DNA of 64,000 bases, taken from assembly GCA_963678675.1 (NCBI GenBank), contig OY783198.1, positions 26,026,684-26,090,683 of the forward strand. Direction: 5' to 3'. The notes beneath the pieces are model-generated. The model did not search any database. It saw only the letters and a list, made by a program, of their open reading frames with translations, and was not told the DNA's origin. Below, one piece after another: positions 20,858 through 31,259 of the stretch. Every line of letters begins with the position of its first letter. Positions within the stretch are counted from its first letter, which is position 1. The position numbers and the translations under genes are program-made. Source of the DNA: Xiphydria camelus. Lineage: Eukaryota > Arthropoda > Insecta > Hymenoptera > Xiphydriidae.

Positions 20858-23722
20858 AAGAATCCTAAGTTAAATCTGTGTTGTATGAATTTTTATGCCT
20901 TAACCGTCCGGCTATTGAGACAGTTGCTTTACGGATTGTCCGAAGCGATATAGTGCATATTTTCCGCGCAGAATAGGAGTGGAAAAATTCATAGTCCTCT
21001 TTCGAAAAGCGCTCGTAACAATTTGTATACATGGGTACGAGTTTCTTTCCGAGGAGTGGCCGTTAGAGCTGTTCTCGTTTTGTATTTCTTCACCTTTCTT
21101 CGGAGTCCCCACCCGACGCTGCCGTGTTGAATAACGACGTAATTTCGAGAGCGACAAAAATCACGTCGAAACCTTCCTATCCATACATTTCGCGATATGT
21201 GTGACACTAAGTTGCCGTCCTTTTTGACGGAGTGGAATAATTTTCAACGCTACCGCTCGCCTTTGCCAATACTGCGTTGACTGTTGTTGCAGTCTTATCG
21301 AAGGTGTAATTTAGAGGCGATTAAAAGGCGTTTATGTACACACCCAGGGAAAAAGTTTAATTTAATACGAATCTGATGGCACAAATTATTTGAGATGAAT
21401 AGGAATTTATTCACATCGAACAAAAGTCTATTTCTATTAAATAAATGCTCTCTTAAGTTCGTACTTGATTAAAAAGATATGCAAAATATTGATTCAATTC
21501 GAATAGACTTTTGTTCGATGTGAATAAATTCTTATTTAGCTCAAATAAATTTTTCCATCGGCTTCGTATTCAAACAGACCAGTGTGAGATCCTTCATATC
21601 TTTCCTTCTACTTCAAATACAAAACCCCGACGGCAATTGAATTTTACAGGCCATCTCTGCGAAAGGTCGAACAGGTTCGGTACGGATCAAACGATCCGAT
21701 CTCCCCTTTCAATCGCGATCGTGTATTTTTTAACGCCATTCCCGAGAATAATTACCGTCGACTTGGTTTCTTTCTCGGTGCGGTCGCGTTAGTGCTATTA
21801 TCGTTCCTCATATTCCGACGCGACCTCGCGTGGGTACGCGTAAAGGAAGCGTCTCGCGCGTCGTCGAAAATCTGTTACCGGCTCGAAATTAATCAACGTC
21901 GCGACACTCGCCTCGAACGGTTTTTCGGAGAATTTCCACGGACTTTTCAACGACGCGCACGCCTTTTTATCCGCGTCTGCGTTCGGCGATTGCTGGGCTG
22001 AAGAAAAAAAACGCGATAAAATGTGATTCGAATGCAGCGATCGAATGAATCGGACGAATGATTTCGAATTCGGCGGAAAAAAAACCGGCGATGATTCGCC
22101 GGATTGCTTTCGCTCGTTCGCTTCCGCGATTTCGGCATGGCGGTCTGATGACATCGACGAATATTTCTGTTCTTGCGGCGTTTTTCGATATTTACGGCGC
22201 AAAATGCCGTCGGGTTTGTGAAAATGGAAATTAAACGCGGTCGTTTGAAAAAACTCGATCAAAGTCGCGAATTAAATTCCACGTCTTACGTCGTCATTGC
22301 GGATACGCGCAATTATTTGCCGGGGAATTAATTTGACAGGTGTTTCGCGAAGGTTGAACAATTTCAACGTGTGAAGAATATTCAAGCTTGAAACGATCGA
22401 GGATTGATCGTCTCCTCGAAACTTTAGTGAAACGTTGCATTCGGAATTTCATTACTGAGAAGTTTCAAAATTGGATTTCTCATAAATTACTATCATTGAT
22501 AAACACACATTTTATTTTAAATGTCTTTGCGGTGTGTCGTTTTTTCAAATGATATATAGCTCGTATTAAATAACGACCTCCTTCTATCTTGCTTCAATTT
22601 ATATCGGAAAAAAAGCCATTCGAAAACGCTTTCGCATCTTCCTTTGATACGCTTCGAGTGTCGAGCATTTCGAGGTCGAACGAATTTGACGGATCACCGA
22701 AAGGTTAAACGAGTTCGATATCGCCCGCATGACGCAATCGCCCCTTTCGATCGTCGAGTATTTCCCAACGTCGTTTCTTCGCGCAGAAGCGAGACGCTTC
22801 AGTTGGCCCCTGGACACCACGATCGGCAGCGGGCGTCGGGGGTCAACCAAAGCTGTCGGATTTATCCGGACGGCGTAACGCGAGTCTCGCGCCGATCCTG
22901 CGACCACCGAAGGAAAATCAATTCGACTCCGTGCAGAATTTCGTCCTTGAACCTTCGCGACGATCCTCGGCCGATAGTTGCCCCCTGTGCAAAGCGCGCG
23001 CGAGCGCCTCGTGCGAGTGTCGTGCAATTTGCGGACAAGTGGTGTGTGGACCGTTCATCTTTCTATTTTCAAACGGCCGTCGCCTGATCGCACGCGCCGC
23101 GACACCTCGCGTCCTCGTGACGCGTTTAACCGTAACGACCGTACGACGTGCTCGCGTCGTCGGTATAGCGTGCGCCTGAATTCCATGTGACGGGGATGAC
23201 GACGGGATATCGAATTTCGAGAAAGCACGCGTTTAATAGCTACACGCTTCGTGTAACTTGCGCGTGGATCGAATTTCGTAAATTCGGTGATGAACTCGTC
23301 ATTCTTCTCGCGCAAGCGCAACGTACGAGCCGTTGAAAGCCAGAATGGTCTAACAAGGAGAGTATTCGAGGTGTACCTCACCGATTTTCTTCATTCTGCG
23401 ATGTGTTATAGTATATCAAAAAACATTAGACACGTATTTTCTTGTACGTGCTAATTCGGTCATTTAAGGGGTGAAAATCATCCCTAAACTTGACCCCCTA
23501 AAACCAATTTTCTACGATTTCTCAAAAACTACGTTGAATTTCTTAATGAAACACAAATGGAATATTATTCCTTATCGAAGAAGAATTGTAAAAGACGTGT
23601 ATAGAGCCAAATGAAACTAATACCATCGGAATCAAATTAAGAGAAACTGGTATCGAAGTTTCACTTCTTCCGCGTGTGGCGGCCACACGTTTTTTATCTT
23701 ATTTATCTTTTTGCATTATAAC
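20858..23722. other. No supported gene; one MITE inside
   Basis: Open frames of up to 154 aa at 21.8-22.3 and 22.6-23.4 kb overlap in opposite orientations in CG-rich DNA and carry no recognisable domain. The element at 21340-21585 is listed separately. Confidence 0.45.
21340..21585. mobile_element. Inverted-repeat MITE, family B copy 1
   Basis: Arms contain TTATTTGAGATGAATAGGAA and AATTTATTCACATCGAAC with their complements at 21505-21550. The outer ends are degraded (ACACCCAGGGAAAAAG; CAGACCAGTGTGA). Family B copy 2 is at 60816. Confidence 0.75.
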
Positions 23723-23883
23723 ATATCGCGGGTGACCCGGCAATACCTCGTATGTCGAAATTTTCTGGAAAATGAGTTTTTGCTATCAGTGCAATGAGAA
23801 AACTAATGCCGATGTAACTGCAACATTTTCCATTGTTTGCGTAGTACATAACCTAGGAGATATTGCCGGGTCACCCACGATAT
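23723..23883. repeat. 161-bp foldback
   Basis: ATATCGCGGGTGACCCGGCA + ATACCT pairs with AGGAGATATTGCCGGGTCAC + CCACGATAT. The interior is unpaired. The next foldback begins immediately to the right. Confidence 0.8.
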
Positions 23884-24083
23884 GAAGCTAAACTTACTCG
23901 CCAGGAAAGAAACACGCATCACTGTTTTCTCATTATCAATGAACGTTTGGCCTACATCGATATAAGACTTAATTGTAGATCAAAATGTAATCCTCAAAGA
24001 AGTGTTATACAAATATGAGCCAAAAGCTCATAGATAATGAGATAATAGCGATTGAAGTATCTTTTCTAGCGAGTAAGTCTAGC
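23884..24083. repeat. 200-bp foldback adjoining the previous one
   Basis: GCTAAACTTACTCGCCAGGA + AAGA pairs with TCTTTTCTAGCGAGTAAGTC + TAGC. A second internal pairing joins TCTCATTATC with GATAATGAGA. Confidence 0.75.
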
Positions 24084-26465
24084 CTCATTTGATATATCGT
24101 ATCCTTCTTATCAGTGTAATTACCAACATTTGTTGTAGTGATATTGTAGCGTTTTTTAATGGGAAAAACGGTGTACATTTATGTTACCATTTCTTGGCGA
24201 ATACGCTACTATTATGTGGCGACCCGTCACGCTACGGCGGCCTGCCGCCAGATGGCGTCGACCCTCTCGGCCCTCGACTCCGCGGCTACCGGCCCACGGC
24301 TCTCGGCTTCTCGTTACTGTCCGACAACGGTACAGGTATATAAGAGCCATACGCTTGTTTTTGAACGAATTTTAAAATCTAATGTTTTTAGACATCAGTC
24401 GCATATTGCGGAAAATCACCGCGGCGGAAATCCCGCCCGTAGCGAAAGGGTTAATGGTGAGAGAATTCGATACACTTTTAATGGAAAAGTTGATGTTTTT
24501 GAATGTTAGATGTTACTGATATGAGTTTTGTAAAAATAAGAAAAGATTTTCAATAAGGTATACGTTTAATAAAAACATTGGTGTTTTAAATAAAAATAGT
24601 GACCTGGCCGAGGTGAAGCAAGACTACTTACTGCAGCCTCCCAGTTTTTGTAGTAAATACAAGTTGATGCCACCGCAGCCTTACAGCATCTGATCTGAAT
24701 ATCCCGCGAGATATTCGTCAAATTAGCCACGATGGCGGCTTTCCCGTGTGAGTGCTGTACAATTTTTTTATTAGCACCAAATACTTTTTAATACGCGATA
24801 ATTACGAGTCGGTCAGACATTTTTATGGTTCAAACGAGTACCTATAGGAAGTTTTGTAAATACTGATTCGCGTACACCGATACAGTGAGCCTATATTCAT
24901 CTACATTTTTACTATGAAAAAGCTGCTTTACATTTTTCATGTATCTCTACTGCATTTCAAAATAATCGCGTTCAAAGTTAAACGGAGACTGGAGCATCTG
25001 TTCCACTTTTACCCTAGATTACTTTGATCGAGTTAAGCTGTGAAGCAGTATAATTGTTGCCGAGCCTCGCTCTTGCTGGTGCTGTAAAGGCATTATCTTC
25101 TCCTGTACATCAGCTGTCGCCAACGAGTGTGTGTACCTATTCGACCGGGAGGAACGCCGACAGAATAGCCTGCCTCATTTGACAGCGCGCTACACTTACG
25201 TCACAACACAAACGAGTAAATACCACGTGGCCGTTCCATCGCGTACAGTTAACGAATATCGTCCGCCCCGATCGTCTTTTCAAATAAAATAATCGTGCCG
25301 TAATAATCGGAGAACGCAAATACATCATCACGCATTCGTGACGGAAACGCCGCTCTATAAGAGCGATATTATGTCGGCCTGTTTTCAAGGAAAAGGCGTG
25401 AATCACGAGTGCCACTCAGACTCGTGAAACATGTGTCGATAAACGAGACACGATTTCCATACAGTCGTGCGCGTAACGCGCGAGAATATGCAGATATAGC
25501 TACAGATTACAACAAATTCTTTCGCTCCTCGCGCGAGTCTTAATTACTGCAAAGTAATTAGCCGTGTAAATATCGTTGCCACCTTTCACTAGAACACCTC
25601 GACGGATTCCGCGCCGACGCTAAAACACGCGAAAGAATGCGTCCGAACGATAATGTCCGAGCGTTGTTTACAACGAAGACGACTCCCCAGTGGAGAAATA
25701 AACTCGGGGAATCGGCTTTTCTCACGTCGAGGAAAACAGACTTACGTCAGCCTTGGTTATAAAGTCGTCCGCGTGATGTGCTACACCGCGAGCCGCCTCG
25801 GGATGGGATTCTTCTATTCCGATCGGCTATTTCGAATGCTTTACGACGCTCTCGCTTAATCCCGTTTTCCTCTTTCTCCTGACACTCGCGCGAAATAGGA
25901 CGAGAGAGAGAGAAGAAGAAGAAGAAGAAGAAGAAGCGTTTATTTTGCTCTAGGGCAAGCCCTCTAAGAGCACTCGAGGATGTACAAAAGTAAAGTAAAT
26001 AGCTAGTTAAGTAATTGCTAAGTAAGTAAGATACAAAAATAAAGTCAGTAACTAAGTAACTCGAGGCGTAACTATAACGGTAATAAAAATGAGAAAAATT
26101 AAGTAATTACTAAGTAAATAAGGTACGAAAATAAAGCCAATAACTAAGTAAGTAACTAAAGCGGTAACTATAATAGTAAAAATAAGAAATAAGAAATAAA
26201 ACAAGACAATATGATAAAGATAATAATAATGAGTAAATGAGTAGCAAGTCAATAACTAATAAAGTAACTAAAGCGATGAGAGAGAGAGAGAGAGAGAGAG
26301 AGAGTGCGTCGATCGCTCGACGATTAACGACGCCACGCGCCGTTCGCCACGGAACGTCATGTCCAATCGACGTCACCGCGGACATCTAATCGGCGGGCGC
26401 CGGTCGTCGAACCGAGCCTCGCGAGGACGAGTGGAAACTTATTTTTCCTCGCAGAGAATATTTAT
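24084..26465. other. No supported gene; simple repeats
   Basis: Open frames are short. An AGA/GA microsatellite lies at about 25902-25936, an AAGTAA-rich minisatellite at 25985-26275, and an AG run at 26278-26304. Confidence 0.5.
25985..26275. repeat. AAGTAA-rich minisatellite, about 92-bp period
   Basis: AAGTAATTGCTAAGTAAGTA at 26009 and AAGTAATTACTAAGTAAATA at 26101 start two diverged copies, each followed by CAATAACTAAGTAAG-like sequence. Further partial copies run to the AG microsatellite. Confidence 0.7.
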
Positions 26466-26734
26466 CGCAATGAGAAAGATAACCCGATCAATTTAAACAA
26501 AATCCTGGAGACCATAACCAAACCGTTTAGGTGAAATATGAAACCTCCATTTGTTTGGTTAAATTGACCAATTTCTGGTTAGAATAATTAAACGTTTCGT
26601 TGGAAAAGCTAAACATTTGGTTGGAGTAATTAAATATTCGGTTCAACTGATCGGTATTTTGATTAGAATGACTAAACTCGTTTAACCGGATACGTTTTAT
26701 CAATACATTAACCAAGTTATTTTTCTCAGTGCTG
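26466..26734. mobile_element. TACACTGAGAAAA-class MITE, cluster member 1
   Basis: Starts CGCAATGAGAAAGATAAC and ends AAGTTATTTTTCTCAGTGC. It is a reverse-oriented member of the AACCAAA-module subfamily, with GGTTGGAGTAATTAAATATT and GGTTCAACTGATCGG inside. Confidence 0.75.
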
Positions 26735-26778
26735 CGGCTCCTTATCACGGAATCAATCTGCGGTCGCACCTCGAGAGC

Positions 26779-27042
26779 GCACTGAGAAAAATAATCAATT
26801 TGAAATGACAAAACGCATGTAGCTAAACACGTGTAGTTATTCTAACCAAAATACTGGTCAGTTGAATCGAATATCAAGTTATTCCAACCAAATGTTTAGT
26901 TACTCCAGCCAAACATTTTAGTTATTCCAATCAAAGAGTGGTCAGTCTCACCAAGCAGATGGAGGATCCATATTCCGTGAAACGGTTTGGCCATCTTCCA
27001 GAATTTTAGTTAAATTGACCAAGCGTTTTTTTTTACAGTAGG
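26779..27042. mobile_element. TACACTGAGAAAA-class MITE, cluster member 2
   Basis: Starts GCACTGAGAAAAATAATCAA and ends TTTTTTTTACAGTA. It has the same modules as the 20.6 kb copy in the same order, and lies 45 bp from member 1 in opposite orientation. Confidence 0.75.
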
Positions 27043-27043
27043 T

Positions 27044-27121
27044 ACACTGAGAAAAATAATTAAATAGTTTGGTCGTCATCTCCCGAATTACGGTTAAACT
27101 GGCTGGCGCACTTTTGTTCAG
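27044..27121. mobile_element. Truncated TACACTGAGAAAA-class MITE, cluster member 3
   Basis: TACACTGAGAAAAATAATTA is followed at once by the right-hand part of the family (TTTGGTCGTCATCTCC...TTCAGTGCG), so the module-rich middle is missing. It probably arose by internal deletion. Confidence 0.65.
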
Positions 27122-28573
27122 TGCGCGCAACGCTCTCGCCGTTTTTCCTCGATCGCTCGATTTATCTCGGAATCACCGTCCGACCTTCGATTTCAGTGTC
27201 GTGCACCGACGGCCTTCGTTTGGATGGCTAATTCGGGTTATCCGCCCTCGGCCGCGACCGCGAGGCTGCTCGCGATAAATCGCGACGTCACTCCCAGCGC
27301 GCGATTGCACTCGAACGTACGTGATCGAGGAATCGGTCCGTAACGCGCTCGCTCGCTTTTCCATCGTGGGACGCGGTAAGGCTGCGTTCGATTTGAAGAT
27401 TGTTAAAAAAAAACGGAGATACCCGCATTTTGCTCAACTGCTAATTTTGCTTCAGGGAGATAAATCGACATTCCGCAACGAGATTTGTATTTTTTCAAGA
27501 CCAAATCTCGGAAACGACAGGGTTTTCAGCTCAGGCCATTAGAGATTGAACTTTTAATTGGAGACTAGAAAGTATCGGATAATACAACGAAGAATTCTGA
27601 ATTTGATTTCACCTAGAATCGCCAGTCTATTGAATCGCGCTTGACTACGTATTCAACGTGCGACAATGTATGCGCGAGGAGCACGCGCGGATCTCGAAAG
27701 TGTGCTCAGCGCAACGCGTTGCGATTTACCCGATCTCATTCTCACACCGATCTTCCGATACGATAATTACACGCTGAGGAGTTTCATTCTACTGGCGCTC
27801 CGACGTCTAAGCAGAGCAATTACGACCACGTCACAATCAATTTAATTGAAGACCTTTTCGCGCGAAACTCAAAGATTCGTCCGTAAGAACTCTCCGCGCC
27901 AGTTCTGCCCCACCTAACCGCCGACGGAATTTTAAGCGAAGTCGGCGTACGGCGGAAGAAAAGCCGATGAGTCATCGGCGCGATGACATGGCTCGACATT
28001 GTTAACTAACTCATTTTTGCCATCGCGTGTAAACGTAGCGTTACCTACGACCGCTCGTCCGCGTCGCCACGCCCAGCAGCGCGAGCGCTCGGTGCACGTG
28101 CACTCGCCGTCAACATCGCAACGCGACAGCGATTCTCATCCGACCACTTGGCAGTCGCCGTGCGTCGCGTTACGACACGCGATTCGCGGCTGCTAACGCG
28201 AATCTGGGTGACGACCCAAATACTCGCGGGGCAAAATCGGCATTCGCGCGAACGCGCGCGACGATTTTCCGAAGCGCCGTCCTCGCTGACCGATCCTAAG
28301 CGAGGCGATGTCGACGTAACATTGAAAATTGTAAAATAAATTGCGAGCGTATCGCTTCGTCGTTTCATTTATTTACGTTTCACGACGCGAGTCGCGCGAG
28401 GGTATGTGATAACACGCGTTTCGATATTATCGCTTCGTCGATAGTTACGACGAGCTCTCACAGCCAGTGCCAGTGCATGCGACTCGTCAATCGCAAATAA
28501 ATTAAGCGAGTACGTTTCGCTCGTGTCCGCGCGCTCGGTCGAATCGCGAATCGCGTGTCATCGCGGAAATAGT
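27122..28573. other. No supported gene
   Basis: CG-rich sequence with overlapping short open frames on both strands (107 aa maximum). I saw no conserved motif and no inverted repeat of note. Confidence 0.5.
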
Positions 28574-28613
28574 CGCACGGAAAAAAATAATTTATTGCTA
28601 TAATATTATTTAA

Positions 28614-29015
28614 GTTACTGTAACGAATATTTGAACTGTAATAAAATAGTGATAACGGGTCGATTTGTTGTCCCGACAAATCGATTTGTTATGGTAGCCA
28701 AAGCAAAGAAAGAAAATCTATAATTTTCAGTGTAACCAAGGAAATCTGTGAAATATTTTCATTTTAACGCGGTGAACTATTTTTGTTACCGTGACAAAAA
28801 ATGTAAGAATTCGTAACCGTAACAAAAGTTACTGTAACGAATAATTGAGTTAAAATAGTGATAACAGATCGATTTGTCAGCATGACTAATCGGTTTGTTA
28901 TGGTAGCGAAAAAGAAAAAAAAAGAGAAAATCTATGTTTTTCAGTGTAACCAAGGAAATCTGTTAAACATTTTCATCTCAACGGCGAACTATTTTTGTTA
29001 CCGTAACAAAAAATG
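28614..29015. repeat. 214-bp tandem dimer
   Basis: GTTACTGTAACGAATA recurs at 28614 and 28828, followed in both copies by AAAATAGTGATAAC, GGTTTGTTATGGTAGC-like sequence, TTTTCAGTGTAACCAAGGAA and GAACTATTTTTGTTACCGT. The left flank CACGGAAAAAAATAAT resembles a MITE terminus, but no matching right terminus is clear. Confidence 0.8.
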
Positions 29016-29475
29016 CTGCTAAAATAACTGATTTTCGATGCTGTTACCAACACAAAAATAATGTATTCCTTGCGCGAGGTGGAAACTCGAAGCGGTGCGA
29101 CGCTGGCATTGCTATCGAGCGATCAAAATGTTGGCCAAGCCGCGCATTTGACGAGCACCGCGACCGTGCCAAGGCGAATGATGTACGACGCGCTGCACGA
29201 TTTTATAAATAGTGCGGTCTCCGCGGCAAATGCCGTGCGCGGGCGGTGCAATTTTTCGCGCTGGAAAAAGACCGCCAAGTCGACGCGGCTTTCGTGGAAC
29301 TTCGTCGGACTATCGTCTGAAAGTGCGCATCGCGTATAACATTGCGACGCTTCGCTAAAGTTAGTAATATCGCCGATCGCGCGAGTTTTATTTTATCATT
29401 GGAAACGAGCTTGCGGTCTTTTTGGCAAAGCGCATCGCGTCGATGTTCCGCTAGAAGGTTGCATGCGCTCGTGTG

Positions 29476-29711
29476 TTTGGGGAAAAAAATTAATCGTAGC
29501 ACTTATAAAGTTTGCAGTAAATTTAAGGACAAAGCCAATTTACTATTCCGATAACAACAATTTTAGTGAAAATTACAGCAACGCTTGTAACTCCTACAAA
29601 TTTTACTATAACTTACTGAAATTGTAGTTATCGTGACAATAAACTGGCTGGCTTGTTCCGAAATTTACTAGAAATTTTATAAATACTACGATTTATCTTC
29701 TTCTATGTGAA
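29476..29711. mobile_element. Inverted-repeat MITE, family C copy 1
   Basis: Arms are TTAATCGTAGCACTTATAAA on the left and TTATAAATACTACGATTTAT on the right. Shared interior with the 56.66 kb copy: GGACAAAGCC, TAACAACAATTTTAGTG and CGAAATTTACTAGAAA. Confidence 0.75.
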
Positions 29712-30260
29712 ACGGGAGAAACGTATTCTTTGTGCGAGCGATATGCGTGATTAGATAACGCGTTTTCGTTATTATCGATGGAATAAATAATAGTCCCGCT
29801 TGACCAGAGGCGCGTCAAAGTCGTCCTTTGTACGAAGCTCGCAAGGATAGCTACTTCCTCGTAAGCGCATTCGTTGCACACGTGTATCGGTCTAACAGCG
29901 AGGAGAGGCATGCAATTATGAAATCGCTTCGAGTGAAATGCAAATAAGAGTCTACCGCAGAGTCGAGAAGGTGAATCGCAAAAATACGGACTATTAACGT
30001 TGTGCGTCACGGTTTGATCTATCACGAATCCGGCTTCATTAATGCACGAGCGATGCGAACAATGAGTTACCGGATTACGAATTGCTTTCCCGCCTCGCGT
30101 ACAGTCACGACGGGTCATCATTCGTCAGGCGTTGGCCGATAACGAACACGTGGCGTCCTCTCTCTTTTTCTTGGCGGAGTAAATCTTGTAATTCTTGGCG
30201 CGCAACTCCATCGAGTCGTTTGATCTGATAAACGTGTTCAATGATGCAATTATGCGAGGA

Positions 30261-30625
30261 TTTTAAATGAATTTAACGATCGCCCGGAGAACGAAATGTG
30301 GACAGCAGCGCGGGCGATTAATTCGATGATTGTTTGCAACCCTTCCAGATACCACGTCGAGATTCGTTATCGGTACGCGATCGGATGAATGCAAAATCTA
30401 GATAGGTAGACGAAGCAGAAATGCATGCGTGTCCGATAATACAGTCGAGCGCGAAAAGGTTTTAAGTTATATTTAGCGATTTCTCGGAGAGCGAAAATTT
30501 TGGAAAGCAGCGCGGACGATTAATTCAATGATTTTTTGTCACCCTTCCACATAACACGTCGAGATCGATTATCGATAAACGATCGAAAGGATGCAAAATC
30601 CAGATAGGTAGACGTAGCGGGAATG
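30261..30625. repeat. Diverged 200-bp tandem duplication
   Basis: GGAGAACGAAATGTGGACAG at 30286 and GGAGAGCGAAAATTTTGGAA at 30486 start alignable copies that also share GATTAATTCGATGATT, CACGTCGAGATTCG and GATAGGTAGACGAAGC-like blocks. No coding frame is conserved across them. Confidence 0.75.
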
Positions 30626-31259
30626 AAAATAAAAATATATTCGAAAAATTGATTCGTACATGATAGGTGAAATGCAGTAAGAACGTCTATATTATTTACT
30701 TAACATTATCGTAAACCTCGTTGCATTCGAAATAATACCAAGAAGGTAAGCGTTCGAAAGAATCGCTCCGTTCAGAGAATTCGTTTATAATCGCCTAACG
30801 TTCCTTCGAAATCGTCTACTTCAAGTTCGTCCGGTGTCGGCTCCGTGTCCTTGATCGTTGCGAAATGACATTGAACTCCACCGCGCGACGCCGACGTCCG
30901 TCAAAGACGGAGCGCGGAAGCGCGCGTCGCGTACAACCTTCGCGAGCCACCCCACGTGGGACGTCCCTCGCGCAAATCCGTTCGTCCCTCCGCAGAAAGA
31001 TCGGCGCCGAAATTCAGTTCCACGTGGCGCGACACCCGAGCACGCGTCGCGTTCTTTTCTCAGTCGGCGCGCAGATCGACGGCTCCCGAAATATTTCGAA
31101 AGTACGCAAAGTTTGATACGACTCGTAACGGGGCAATCGTTGTACTCGATTCGTGTCACTCTCCTTTCCTCCGCGATCGAAATCGACCGGACTCCGGATT
31201 GAATTTAGTCCATAAAGATTACGATCTAATTTTTCACGGTCGTCCGCGTCGGCAGTGTG

